NCBI GenBank assembly: GCA_943357175.1
Contig: CALRGE010000007.1
Location: forward strand, 19,346 to 83,345
DNA: 64,000 nt
DNA from: Candidatus Peribacteria bacterium
Lineage (GTDB): Bacteria > Patescibacteriota > Gracilibacteria > UBA1369 > 2-02-FULL-48-14
Reading direction: 5' to 3'
In this document: positions 28,445-37,422 of the stretch, in pieces
Layout of the letters: each line of letters begins with the position of its first letter
How positions within the stretch are numbered: position 1 is the first letter of the stretch
Made by a program: the position numbers and the translations under genes
Notes under the pieces: model-generated
Told to the model about the DNA's origin: nothing
Database searches by the model: none
The model's input: only the letters and a program-made list of their open reading frames with translations

Positions 28445-29253
28445 TGGATCTCTCAATTGTAATTTTACATCACGGCTCGCCAGATGAAGTTTCTGAGAAT
28501 GTGCAGGCGCTTTCATTGGCAATTTTGCCCGAGAAAACTGAAGTATTAGTTATAAATAATGGGACGGTTGGTGCAAATGAAAAAGTGGAATTTGCCGGTA
28601 GTAAAAAATTCGAATTAAAGTTTTTTGAAATTGAAAATCAGGGCTATCCGCAGGGAAATAATTTTGGCTTAAAAATAGCACGCGGAAAATTTCTATGTAT
28701 TTTAAATCCTGATGTAATTGTCCAAAAAAATGCTTTTAAAAATCTGATTGAGTATTTAGACGAGCATTCGCTCGTAGGAATTGTTGCACCGCGACTTGTT
28801 TATCCAACAGGTAAGATTCAAGATAATTACCGAGTTTTCCCGCGCATTCTAGATTTGATTATTAAGCGAACTTGTCCGAAGTTTTTTCTTGGTCGCATGC
28901 GTAGATATTTGATGTGGGATAAAGATCCAAAAGAATCTGAGGCGGTTGATTGGCTAACTGGCGCCTTTCAAATTATTGCTAGAAAATGTTGGAATTCGAT
29001 TGGTCCGAATGATGAAAGATTTTTCCTTTTCATGTCTGATGTGGATATTTGCAGATTGGCTTGGGAAAATGGATTTGAGGTACATTTTGTTGGAAATGCA
29101 GAAGGATTACATAATGAGAGTCGACTTTCCGGTGGTGGAATTGTAGATATTTTTAAGAAAAAAGTTCTGCGAATTCATTTGAAAGATGCCGTAAAATATT
29201 ACCTGAAATATTTTAGACGTGGCCTTCCGAAAAAGTGTCCGTCGATGAATTAG
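28444..29253 (+). CDS. Family 2 glycosyltransferase
   Basis: LSIVILHHGS..NQGYPQGNNFGLKIARGKFLCILNPDVIVQ; FMSDVDICRLAWENG. Confidence 0.9.
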   Translation: MDLSIVILHHGSPDEVSENVQALSLAILPEKTEVLVINNGTVGANEKVEFAGSKKFELKFFEIENQGYPQGNNFGLKIARGKFLCILNPDVIVQKNAFKNLIEYLDEHSLVGIVAPRLVYPTGKIQDNYRVFPRILDLIIKRTCPKFFLGRMRRYLMWDKDPKESEAVDWLTGAFQIIARKCWNSIGPNDERFFLFMSDVDICRLAWENGFEVHFVGNAEGLHNESRLSGGGIVDIFKKKVLRIHLKDAVKYYLKYFRRGLPKKCPSMN

Positions 29254-29307
29254 CATGGAATTAGCTTTGCGATTGAAAGAGTTGAGGCTTTTGGCTACAA
29301 TCACACA

Positions 29308-29330
29308 AGTCACGCGGAGGCGTGAGCATT
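29308..29330 (-). repeat. Dispersed palindromic repeat, copy 3
   Basis: Minus strand AATGCTCACGC-CTCC-GCGTGACT, 33 nt upstream of tRNA-Trp. Confidence 0.65.
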
Positions 29331-29363
29331 AGGTCGCCTTAGACACGACCGCAAAAATCATCT

Positions 29364-29437
29364 AGGGTCATAGTACAATGGTAGTACAGCGGTCTCCAAA
29401 ACCGTTGACGTAGGTTCGATTCCTACTGGCCCTGCCA
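29364..29437 (+). tRNA. tRNA-Trp (CCA anticodon), CCA end encoded
   Basis: AGGGTCA...TGGCCCT acceptor; loop CTCCAAA; GGTTCGATTCC. Confidence 0.95.
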
Positions 29438-29463
29438 AAACTCGATGTTGTCGAGGTATTTTT
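29438..29463 (+). terminator. Possible tRNA-Trp terminator
   Basis: CTCGAtgttgTCGAGGTATTTTT. Confidence 0.45.
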
Positions 29464-29466
29464 GAC

Positions 29467-29745
29467 TTAATATACTGTACTGTGAGAACCAATATCAATG
29501 AATGTGAATATGATCGTAGTTCTTCCGTTCACGATTTCTTTTCTGTAAATCGCACGAATATCGTTTGCTACAGAAAATGACCATTCTCCTTTTCGATCGC
29601 CTTTGAGTTCGTGTGTTTTCAAGAGTGGGTGAAATTCATCGTCCAAAAATAGCTCCAACTGTTTTATGAATTTAGCACGCCACTTTTTTTGCAATTTTAA
29701 AAAAGCCTTTTCAAATCCCTTTGTGCGTTGGACTGTCTTTCTCAT
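29467..29745 (-). CDS. RelE/YafQ-like type II toxin
   Basis: MRKTVQRTKGFEKAFLKLQKK...HELKGDRKGEWSFSVANDIRAIYRKE...FTFIDIGSHSTVY. Confidence 0.85.
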   Translation of the reverse strand: MRKTVQRTKGFEKAFLKLQKKWRAKFIKQLELFLDDEFHPLLKTHELKGDRKGEWSFSVANDIRAIYRKEIVNGRTTIIFTFIDIGSHSTVY

Positions 29746-29978
29746 TTTGATAAGGCTTTAAAGCTCGTTAAGCAGGCCTTTTTCCCTTCTGCAGTAGAGG
29801 TGTCGAAGGAAGCGGTGATCTCATCATCAGAATGCATTAGGCCAAACTCTAGCTTCCCTTCATTGTAAGCCTTAACTGCTTGATGAATCACAAAAGTGAT
29901 GGTTAGTCCTTCTGCCTTGGCCTTGGTTTGAGCCTGTTTTTTTAACTTTTCCGGCATTTTGATGGTCAGATTTGTCAT
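29742..29978 (-). CDS. RelB/DinJ-like (RHH) antitoxin
   Basis: MTNLTIKMPEKLKKQAQTKAKAEGLTITFVIHQAVKAY; 4-bp overlap with toxin gene. Confidence 0.8.
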   Translation of the reverse strand: MTNLTIKMPEKLKKQAQTKAKAEGLTITFVIHQAVKAYNEGKLEFGLMHSDDEITASFDTSTAEGKKACLTSFKALSK

Positions 29979-30081
29979 ATAGTTTGTTTATCTGCACATA
30001 TTTTACATGTGCGGGCTGATTTGTGCAAGTGCCTTAGTTTTAGGTATCTGTGATAAACTTCAAACATATTAATTCGCATTT

Positions 30082-30486
30082 ATGAAATCTAAACTTATTT
30101 CAGCTTTCCTTACGATGTTTCTGTTGGCGGCTTGTAATTCTGAGGCCCTTGTTTCTAATTTCCCAGATTTTACTCTTCCGGACGGATGGTCCATTACAGA
30201 AGAAAATGAAAACTACATCCGCATGGATGGTGGAAAGTATTTCGTGACATTAAGCTACGAAGAACCACAGTTAGCCAATGGGCTTGAAGATTATGATTAC
30301 CTTGGAGTGACAGAGGTAGGATCTAATACGTTTGAAACGTACTCTAGACTAGTTGGGCCAGCGGAGCCGCAGCTTTTATATGCTTTGGTGATGGAGGAAA
30401 GTGAGCTTTATGTTGAGATTGGCTATGGAGAAGAGGCTATAAAAGAGCAGGGAGTTTTGTCGATCCTCGAGTCTATTGACAAATAG
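30082..30486 (+). CDS. Hypothetical lipoprotein
   Basis: LTMFLLAAC lipobox; 134 aa. Confidence 0.7.
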   Translation: MKSKLISAFLTMFLLAACNSEALVSNFPDFTLPDGWSITEENENYIRMDGGKYFVTLSYEEPQLANGLEDYDYLGVTEVGSNTFETYSRLVGPAEPQLLYALVMEESELYVEIGYGEEAIKEQGVLSILESIDK

Positions 30487-30535
30487 GTAGCATCTTGTAT
30501 TATGTGTGCACTTAAATTACTTAAATTACTAGCTT

Positions 30536-30727
30536 ATGAGTCCTGAAATGAAACAATCTGGCGAAGAAAAATCAGATTTTGAAGTCGCTACTGATATGTC
30601 TGATAAAGTGTCAGATGCTCCTGTTTTTGCTGTGAGAGGATCTGTCTTGCGTAGAATTAGAACTTCAACTTCATCTATACCTTTGGTACAGATAGATCAT
30701 TTTGCAGGTGTTGGGAGCGGACATTAA
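30536..30727 (+). CDS. Small hypothetical protein
   Basis: 63 aa hydrophilic ORF directly followed by a 10-bp-stem hairpin. Confidence 0.4.
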   Translation: MSPEMKQSGEEKSDFEVATDMSDKVSDAPVFAVRGSVLRRIRTSTSSIPLVQIDHFAGVGSGH

Positions 30728-30746
30728 TCTTTATAGGATTAATGTC
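30720..30746. repeat. Inverted repeat overlapping the stop codon of the 63-aa ORF
   Basis: GACATTAATC-7nt-GATTAATGTC. Confidence 0.7.
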
Positions 30747-30805
30747 ACGAGCCTTAGGCTTTTCTAAAACTACCCCTTGCATAGCAAAGTACTGAGTGAT
30801 ACCAT

Positions 30806-31138
30806 GTGGACATGGATTACTTGGAAAATATTCAGGCTCAGATGAGAAAGGGGATTTTAGAATTTGCCATTTTGGCTCTAATAGAAGAGACCGAAATGTA
30901 TGCTTCGGATATTTTAAAAAAACTTCGTGCGACTGAATTGATTGTGGTGGAGGGCACTTTGTATCCTTTGCTAAGTCGTCTTAAGCGGCAGGAGCTTGTT
31001 GAATATGTTTGGAAAGAATCTAAAAGTGGGCCACCAAGGAAATACTACAAGCTTACGAGTAAAGGTCGTGAGGCTCTTGAAAGCCTCAAAGATACTTGGA
31101 AATCACTCTATACTTCAATTAATTCTCTCAACACATGA
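30806..31138 (+). CDS. PadR-family transcriptional regulator
   Basis: MRKGILEFAILALIEETEMYASDILKKL...VVEGTLYPLLSRLKRQELVEYVWKESKSGPPRKYYKLTSKGREAL. Confidence 0.93.
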   Translation: MDMDYLENIQAQMRKGILEFAILALIEETEMYASDILKKLRATELIVVEGTLYPLLSRLKRQELVEYVWKESKSGPPRKYYKLTSKGREALESLKDTWKSLYTSINSLNT

Positions 31139-32208
31139 AAAAAGTAATTAATATTAACATCGGCGGCATGGTTTGGAGTGTCGAAGAAGACGCATACGAA
31201 AATCTCTCCAACTATCTTGATTCAATTAAAAAATACTTTTCTAAAGATAAAGATGGAGATGAAATTGTGGAAGATTTGGAGGCGAGTATTGCTGAAAAAT
31301 TTCTTAAACGAAAAAATAAGAGTGTGGCAATTACTGAAAAAGATGTTGAGACCATAATGAAAGAAATTGGGACTTTGAAAGATTTTAAAAAAATGAGCGA
31401 GGAAGAAGATGAGATTGATGAAAATGAGGATCTTAAGAATTCAGGTGAGAAGAAACTTTATAGAGATCCTGATGATCAAATTATTGCGGGTGTTTGTAGT
31501 GGAATGGCTGCTTATTTTGGAATTGAAACCGTGCTTATGAGATTAATTTTCTTTGTTAGCATTTTCTTTGGTGGCTTTGGAATTCTGATGTACATCTTGC
31601 TCTGGTTAATTATGCCGGTGGCAGTAAGTACTGCGCAAAAAGCAGAGATGCGTGGTGAGCGACTAACACTGCATGAAATTGAAAAATCGGTGAAGCGCGG
31701 AGTAGAAACTCTAAAAAAAAAAGATTTAAGCGAAGTTAAAAGCGTTGGTATTGATCTTAAAAATTTCCTTAGTCAAATCTTTCAAGGGCTTGGAAAACTC
31801 TTAAAAATTTTGGCCTATCTACTTCAAAAAGTTATTGGACTCTGCTTTGTTCTTGTTGGTGTTTCTGGAGTATGTGCCCTTAGCTTCTGGCTTACTTGGC
31901 AATTTTCTGGAGGAATGATTAATCAGACCGGCCTTACGATTCATGATTTCCTTTTGTTGGATGGCAATTTCTATTTGCTTTTTCTATTCTCCACTTATTT
32001 ATTGGCGTTGATTCCAATGCTTTTCTTTTTTTTAGGCGGACTAAGTTTATTGAGAAATAAAAATTTTATAACAATGAATTTATTCATTCTACTTCTGCTT
32101 ATATTTTTTACTGCAAGTGGTATTAGTGGAAGTGTGCTTGTGCAAAACCAGCCACTCATTGAGCAGAGGGTGAGGGAGATTGATGCGAGATATACTTTTT
32201 CTCACTAA
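31135..32208 (+). CDS. PspC-domain membrane protein
   Basis: KKLYRDPDDQIIAGVCSGMAAYFGIETVLMRLIFFVSIFFGGFGILMYILLWLIMP; ATGA overlap with padR. Confidence 0.92.
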   Translation: MKKVININIGGMVWSVEEDAYENLSNYLDSIKKYFSKDKDGDEIVEDLEASIAEKFLKRKNKSVAITEKDVETIMKEIGTLKDFKKMSEEEDEIDENEDLKNSGEKKLYRDPDDQIIAGVCSGMAAYFGIETVLMRLIFFVSIFFGGFGILMYILLWLIMPVAVSTAQKAEMRGERLTLHEIEKSVKRGVETLKKKDLSEVKSVGIDLKNFLSQIFQGLGKLLKILAYLLQKVIGLCFVLVGVSGVCALSFWLTWQFSGGMINQTGLTIHDFLLLDGNFYLLFLFSTYLLALIPMLFFFLGGLSLLRNKNFITMNLFILLLLIFFTASGISGSVLVQNQPLIEQRVREIDARYTFSH

Positions 32209-32705
32209 TTATTTGAGCTGTCGTCATTGTTTTTTAGCAATGCAGCGTCGATTTGACTCTGTATTGCAGATTGAGCACCACCCATTTCCAGCTCAGTTTC
32301 TTTAAATCCCTCAAGGCTAGTTTTTTGAATTCCTAAAGTTATTTTGAAATCATTTAAATCATCTTCTATATCTAGAATTTTCTCTTCAAGTGTTTGTATT
32401 AGAACTTTATCGCTATGGTTTGCTTGAATAAGTCTTGCGATTCTTATCATTTCATTTGCAACAAGAATGCCCTTATTTGCTGATTCAATAATACTTTCAC
32501 AACGTTCTATTTGTGTTTTTACTGAAGTCGACAAATCGGAATGCTGCTCTGTGCTCATGGCCATAACGGCAAGATTGAGATTTTGTATTTCATCCTCCAA
32601 AGTTTCAAGTTGTTCCCACGAATCTATATTTCCTTTGCCTACTATTTTTGGGATTCCTTCATCATTACCGTGCCATGCGTCATGTAAATTAAATATTTTA
32701 ACCAT
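32205..32705 (-). CDS. Coiled-coil hypothetical protein
   Basis: 166 aa, long heptad-rich stretches. Confidence 0.55.
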   Translation of the reverse strand: MVKIFNLHDAWHGNDEGIPKIVGKGNIDSWEQLETLEDEIQNLNLAVMAMSTEQHSDLSTSVKTQIERCESIIESANKGILVANEMIRIARLIQANHSDKVLIQTLEEKILDIEDDLNDFKITLGIQKTSLEGFKETELEMGGAQSAIQSQIDAALLKNNDDSSNN

Positions 32706-32753
32706 GTTTTTTTATAAAAATAGCCTGCAGCTTACAATGAAATAATAATTATG

Positions 32754-33404
32754 TCAATCTGTTAAGACACCCTTGGGCTTTGTAAATAGGACCCTTTTTT
32801 CACCGGCTTCATAATCTGTTTGATTTAGGTCGTGGATTGCATTCATCAAAGTTTCGTAATTATAACTTAGATTTTCACCATATTGAGTGCCTGGGTCGTT
32901 CACTTTGAAAACTCCCTTTTCTTGGTCGTAGCCCACTAAAACAATCACATGATAATTCACATCATTGTAGTAAGGATTCGGAAGGTCGCCGGCCAAAATT
33001 GGAACAATAATTGGCCTGTTATTTGCTAATTCCTGCAAGAGTTCGTCGATTGTTGGATTTTTTTTAATTGAGCTTGTCCAGTTTAAATCGAGGCTGTTTA
33101 TTAAGTCAGATATTGTTGTTAGGCTTTCATCTTTGCTAACTTTTATAGTGTCTTTCTTTGTTTTTAAAATTTCTAATATACGCTGTTTCTCTTCTTCAAT
33201 GTTAAGATCCTCATCTTGATAAAAATTATCAACCATCAAAATAGTAGTTTCCTCGCAGGCATTTTGCCAAGGCTCGCTCCAATTTCCATCAGGCGATTGA
33301 GCTGTGAATGGAACCTCTAAATCATCTTTTGGCAGTACCTCTTCATTTTTACAGGAACTGAGTACCGTAAAAAGAAGGAGAATGACAAGAAAATTGTTTC
33401 TCAT
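32754..33404 (-). CDS. Lipoprotein with C39-like peptidase domain
   Basis: Lipobox VLSSC; VPFTAQSPDGNWSEPWQNACEETTILM ... YHVIVLVGYDQEKGVFKVNDPGTQYG. Confidence 0.8.
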   Translation of the reverse strand: MRNNFLVILLLFTVLSSCKNEEVLPKDDLEVPFTAQSPDGNWSEPWQNACEETTILMVDNFYQDEDLNIEEEKQRILEILKTKKDTIKVSKDESLTTISDLINSLDLNWTSSIKKNPTIDELLQELANNRPIIVPILAGDLPNPYYNDVNYHVIVLVGYDQEKGVFKVNDPGTQYGENLSYNYETLMNAIHDLNQTDYEAGEKRVLFTKPKGVLTD

Positions 33405-33472
33405 TGAGTTTGGGGTGAATTAACTAGAGTGTATCACGGTTTAGCAGTCTTCGCTTGCTTTCACATCAGGTT

Positions 33473-34462
33473 TTAGATCGAATCCTTTTTCTTAGCCATC
33501 ATAGTACCAATAACTAAGCAGTCGCCGTTATCAGGGCAGAACACCGAAGGATCTCCACCATAATTACTTTTCAAGTAAATTGGTTCTGACCAAGTTTTTC
33601 CATCTTCAGTTTTTGTATACCAATTGCCATCCTTACCATTTGGAGTGCCGTAAAAATAAAGGGCATTTTCTTTTGCCAAGAAATTTCCTGTCCAGTTTAC
33701 TTCGATACTTGGAATAATATCTTCTTGGGTTGTAAACGTTAGACCATCCTCCGATGTTGCAAAATGTGCGCCCTTTGGCTGTTCATCATTCTGTGGCGTA
33801 AGCAAATACCAAAGTCCCTTAAAATAGCCAACTGCTGAATCATATGCGGGAGCATTTTCAACTTCAAAACGAACACCCGGTTCAAAAGTATAATTTACGC
33901 CATCTTCTGAAATTGCTGAGTAAATCTTGTTAGTTTTATCAAGCATCATAGTTCCACTATTATTTGAAGTGAAATACATACGGATTTTCCCATCTTCAGT
34001 TAAAACTAAAGTTGGATCAAATGGTCTTTGATATTCCTCAGGCAATTCCTCAAATTTAACTGTTTCAGGATCAGACCAAGTCACACCCTCATCTTCAGAA
34101 ATTTTCACCGCAACTTTATCGAAAGCCTCTTCATTATCACAAGAGAACCACTGAAAAGCAGAAATCAATCTTCCATTTGCATCTTCCACGACCGTTGGTA
34201 CACCGCCTGATTCCGCAAAAAGCTGTTCTTCTCCAGTCCTCATTGTTGAATCATCCATTCTGCTCAACATAAGGTCTCCTTTCCAAGGCCCCTTCACATC
34301 TTTACCTTCCTCACAAACTTGAACAAACATTGCATTGATGCTGTTGTTTGTTTGTTGTGGGGTTTCAGCCGGCTCCGTCGGCTCACGAGTAACAAGCTGT
34401 TCTTTTGAACAAGAAACAAGTAAAAGCATAGTTATAAGCATGAATTGCAGAAATTTTTTCAT
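33473..34462 (-). CDS. Lipoprotein with sialidase/BNR-like beta-propeller
   Basis: MKKFLQFMLITMLLLVSC; SEDEGVTWSDPETV, TEDGKTWSEPIYL Asp-box-like repeats. Confidence 0.65.
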   Translation of the reverse strand: MKKFLQFMLITMLLLVSCSKEQLVTREPTEPAETPQQTNNSINAMFVQVCEEGKDVKGPWKGDLMLSRMDDSTMRTGEEQLFAESGGVPTVVEDANGRLISAFQWFSCDNEEAFDKVAVKISEDEGVTWSDPETVKFEELPEEYQRPFDPTLVLTEDGKIRMYFTSNNSGTMMLDKTNKIYSAISEDGVNYTFEPGVRFEVENAPAYDSAVGYFKGLWYLLTPQNDEQPKGAHFATSEDGLTFTTQEDIIPSIEVNWTGNFLAKENALYFYGTPNGKDGNWYTKTEDGKTWSEPIYLKSNYGGDPSVFCPDNGDCLVIGTMMAKKKDSI

Positions 34463-34482
34463 TTTATGAAAATTAAAAATAA

Positions 34483-34782
34483 TTATTCGCAATCAGCTGG
34501 GCAGAGATCTGCATTTTCTGGAGGAGTACAGGTGCCATTGCCACATTGTGATTTTTTATCATCAACTTTGTCAGGTTTGATTGACTCCTCGTCAGCTTCT
34601 TTGTCTGCTTCTTTTTCCGGCTTTGCAGGTAATTTTTCTTCAAGTTCCTGAACTGTTTCCACATCAGTTTCCTTTATTGTACTGACAGTTGCTGTTGGGC
34701 TTGGCACGGCAAATATAAAATAAGAAACACCAAAGGCCGTTAAGCCAGCCATCAAAATTATTAGAAATTGGAGTTTGCTCAT
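34483..34782 (-). CDS. Single-TM protein with Cys-rich C-terminus
   Basis: N-terminal TM; CGNGTCTPPENADLCPADC terminus. Confidence 0.65.
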   Translation of the reverse strand: MSKLQFLIILMAGLTAFGVSYFIFAVPSPTATVSTIKETDVETVQELEEKLPAKPEKEADKEADEESIKPDKVDDKKSQCGNGTCTPPENADLCPADCE

Positions 34783-34789
34783 AATATAT

Positions 34790-36163
34790 TTATTTAATTA
34801 TACTGCTTAAATCTGCATTCCAGTTGTCTTTGTAACTACGATCTGCCATCTCGAATACTGCCGCAAGTGGGACAACAGCGGAGTAGGCCCCTGATCCATA
34901 TGCCCAGTCTTTAGAAACATCAGCCCAATCGGAAGGCTCTGAATTTGCATCGTGTTCGACGTATTTTTTACTGTCAGCTTCGCTAAATTCATCAACATAT
35001 TTGGAGTCAGGGTTTAAGCGGATCCATATATCTTCACCTGAAAAACCATCGTATGTTTGGTGTACACTAGGTTGATCTTCAGAAACTTGCACGTGACTTT
35101 TTGCCGCAAAAACAAGCATGACATGAAGAGTAGAACTAATTTTAGAATAGTAAGGAAGTGTCTCGCGGTCAGGCCAAATTGTGTCTGCATCTGCTGGTGT
35201 AGCAAGATCACTTGGCCAGTCTGAAGCCGTTAAAGCCCCGTTGTCTTCAAGGGCGTGCAAAAGATTGCGTGAGTAGAAACGTTTGCCAAACATTGTTGGA
35301 ACTTGGATTCCAAGTGAGAATTCATCTGTGTCTAATTTGTCATTATTGTTTGTATCAAAATAAGGTGCTCCGCCGCTTTGATCATAATTTACAGAACTAT
35401 AGTCGATTGAAATTTTTGTTGAAGAATAATCTTCCGGATAATTATAAAGTGGATTTGGATCTGCGACTTTTGTTTTACCTTCTACATTCCAGTGGCCTAA
35501 TTCAAGTGTTGAAAGTAGATCAATTGTTGGATTTTCACGACCTACATAAAAAGCGACATTTTTTAATTCTTCTGGATATGAGCCCAATACTGCTGTGGCT
35601 GCAATTCCCGGGTGTGAAAATGCGTAAATACCAACGTTACTATATAGAGGTTCGATTGCTGAAAGTTCTTTTAGTGAAAGCCCTTCTGAATTATTTTTCT
35701 CACCCATTGCAAAAAGTATTGTATCTCGCAGTGCTTTTATTGAGTCTGATCCTCCAAAATCATCTGTACCATCGCTTGAATTTCCGTTGCCGTCTGAACG
35801 ACCCGGATACATTAATGAAAGAGAAATTCCACCGGCATCTGTTATTCCATCAAGTGGATGAAAGCCGGAAATTTCAGGTGTGTAGAAAGTTGGAACGTTT
35901 ACTATAATAGGTGCACCTTCTTTATAGCGTGCTGATTCAGGTAAATTAACTTGTAGAAGAATTTCACCAATTCCTTCTGTTGTTACTGTAGTTACAAAGC
36001 TAGTGCCGGCTGAATTGCTTGAACCGGTTTTACTTTCTTCAATTGGATTTTTTGTAGGTGCTTCTTTCTGTAATGGAAAGAATTTTCCTGTAAGTCCGCC
36101 TAGTATTGCACCAGTAATCAGCGAAGTAGTGATCGCCAAAACAAATTTTGTGGAATTTTGCAT
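34790..36163 (-). CDS. Membrane-anchored secreted protein of unknown function (EF-hand-like DTNNNDKLDTDEF)
   Basis: 457 aa; TM at N-terminus; possible alpha/beta-hydrolase-like AFSHPGIAA. Confidence 0.6.
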   Translation of the reverse strand: MQNSTKFVLAITTSLITGAILGGLTGKFFPLQKEAPTKNPIEESKTGSSNSAGTSFVTTVTTEGIGEILLQVNLPESARYKEGAPIIVNVPTFYTPEISGFHPLDGITDAGGISLSLMYPGRSDGNGNSSDGTDDFGGSDSIKALRDTILFAMGEKNNSEGLSLKELSAIEPLYSNVGIYAFSHPGIAATAVLGSYPEELKNVAFYVGRENPTIDLLSTLELGHWNVEGKTKVADPNPLYNYPEDYSSTKISIDYSSVNYDQSGGAPYFDTNNNDKLDTDEFSLGIQVPTMFGKRFYSRNLLHALEDNGALTASDWPSDLATPADADTIWPDRETLPYYSKISSTLHVMLVFAAKSHVQVSEDQPSVHQTYDGFSGEDIWIRLNPDSKYVDEFSEADSKKYVEHDANSEPSDWADVSKDWAYGSGAYSAVVPLAAVFEMADRSYKDNWNADLSSIIK

Positions 36164-36185
36164 ATATGTGCATTACATTATACCT

Positions 36186-37322
36186 ATGCACATTAATTTC
36201 AAAAGTGTTTTTATATTCTCTGCCGTGTTCTTATTTGGAGCGGGAGCCGTTTTTTTTGCAAAAGAATGGGCAGGTTCAAGGCTAGAACCAACCGAACTTG
36301 AAGAGACAGAAGAAGTTGAAGAAATTGAAGAGGTCGTGAAAGTTGAGCTACCGAAATCTAAAGGTGAAATCGCGACTGTTGTTGTCTCTAGTAATATGGA
36401 AAGTCGAGGCGATTGTCATGATCATTATACTGATGGCTGTGATATTTTTTCTGCAAAAGTTGATTTATCTACTGGTGAAGTTACTAATGTTAAGCAGCTG
36501 ACAGATAATGATTTTGCAGATATTAATCCGGTTTTGTCTCTAGATGGAAAGATGGTTTATTTTACACAATCTACCGGTTCCGGAGATTCTGTTATGGGAA
36601 TTTCTGTTGATGGTGGAGAGGCTGAATTACTTGTAAAAGAGGCAAATAATCCATTCCCGTCGCCGGATGGTAAAACCCTATATTTCACTCTTAAAAAAAA
36701 GTCTTTATTAGCTACTCTTGATCTCACAGATGCCACTGCGAAGGTTCAAGAACTTGAAAAATTGATCTCAACCCATGAGTCGCAAGTGTCTAGATCTGGC
36801 ATTGTTGGATTTTATAAAACAGGTGGATCCGGTCGTGGTAGCAAAACTGCACAAGCTATGATGTATATTCCAAGCACTGGAGAAATTGTTGAGGTTTCAC
36901 CTGCAGATGGGACTGCACATTGTTTTTGGAATTATGACGGATCTGCTCTTTATTGTAATAATGCTGGTGGGGGAAGTGGTGGAATATTATCATTTTCAAT
37001 TTCTGAAGATTTTAGTGTTGGAGAATCAAGTGTTGCAATTAAATTTCCAAAGTTTACTGATTTAGAATCAGTCGACCCTCAGTTTGATAAAGATTGTATT
37101 AATACAGCCGTGTTTTACGGCTCTTTTTGTGATGAGAATCAAGTTATGCTCACTGCAGGATGTTACACAAAAAACATGGTTGATGGTGAGCGTGAACAAG
37201 AATTTACTCAGACTATGATTTTAGATATTGATTCCGGTGAATATTTGCCTTTGGGAAAAAATATTGTTGAGGCTTATGGCGTGCCTGGTGGCACTACTTG
37301 GGAAGGGTCTTGTGTGCTTTAA
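36186..37322 (+). CDS. Membrane-anchored TolB/WD40-like beta-propeller protein
   Basis: MHINFKSVFIFSAVFLFGAGAVFF; QLTDNDFADINPVLSLDGKMVYFTQ, NNPFPSPDGKTLYFT. Start moved from 36003. Confidence 0.7.
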   Translation: MHINFKSVFIFSAVFLFGAGAVFFAKEWAGSRLEPTELEETEEVEEIEEVVKVELPKSKGEIATVVVSSNMESRGDCHDHYTDGCDIFSAKVDLSTGEVTNVKQLTDNDFADINPVLSLDGKMVYFTQSTGSGDSVMGISVDGGEAELLVKEANNPFPSPDGKTLYFTLKKKSLLATLDLTDATAKVQELEKLISTHESQVSRSGIVGFYKTGGSGRGSKTAQAMMYIPSTGEIVEVSPADGTAHCFWNYDGSALYCNNAGGGSGGILSFSISEDFSVGESSVAIKFPKFTDLESVDPQFDKDCINTAVFYGSFCDENQVMLTAGCYTKNMVDGEREQEFTQTMILDIDSGEYLPLGKNIVEAYGVPGGTTWEGSCVL

Positions 37323-37422
37323 AAGCAGCTTTACATAATGAGTTTATAGACATGCTTATCAGACGGGTCTCCCTGTCGAAAAAAGGCTTTGCTAAAGCCA
37401 TTATTTGCTATACTCTCCGGGC

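Noticed and set aside
35212-35907. 231-aa plus-strand ORF
   Set aside because: Antisense to the 457-aa membrane-anchored gene; Leu/His/Arg-rich shadow translation with no motif.
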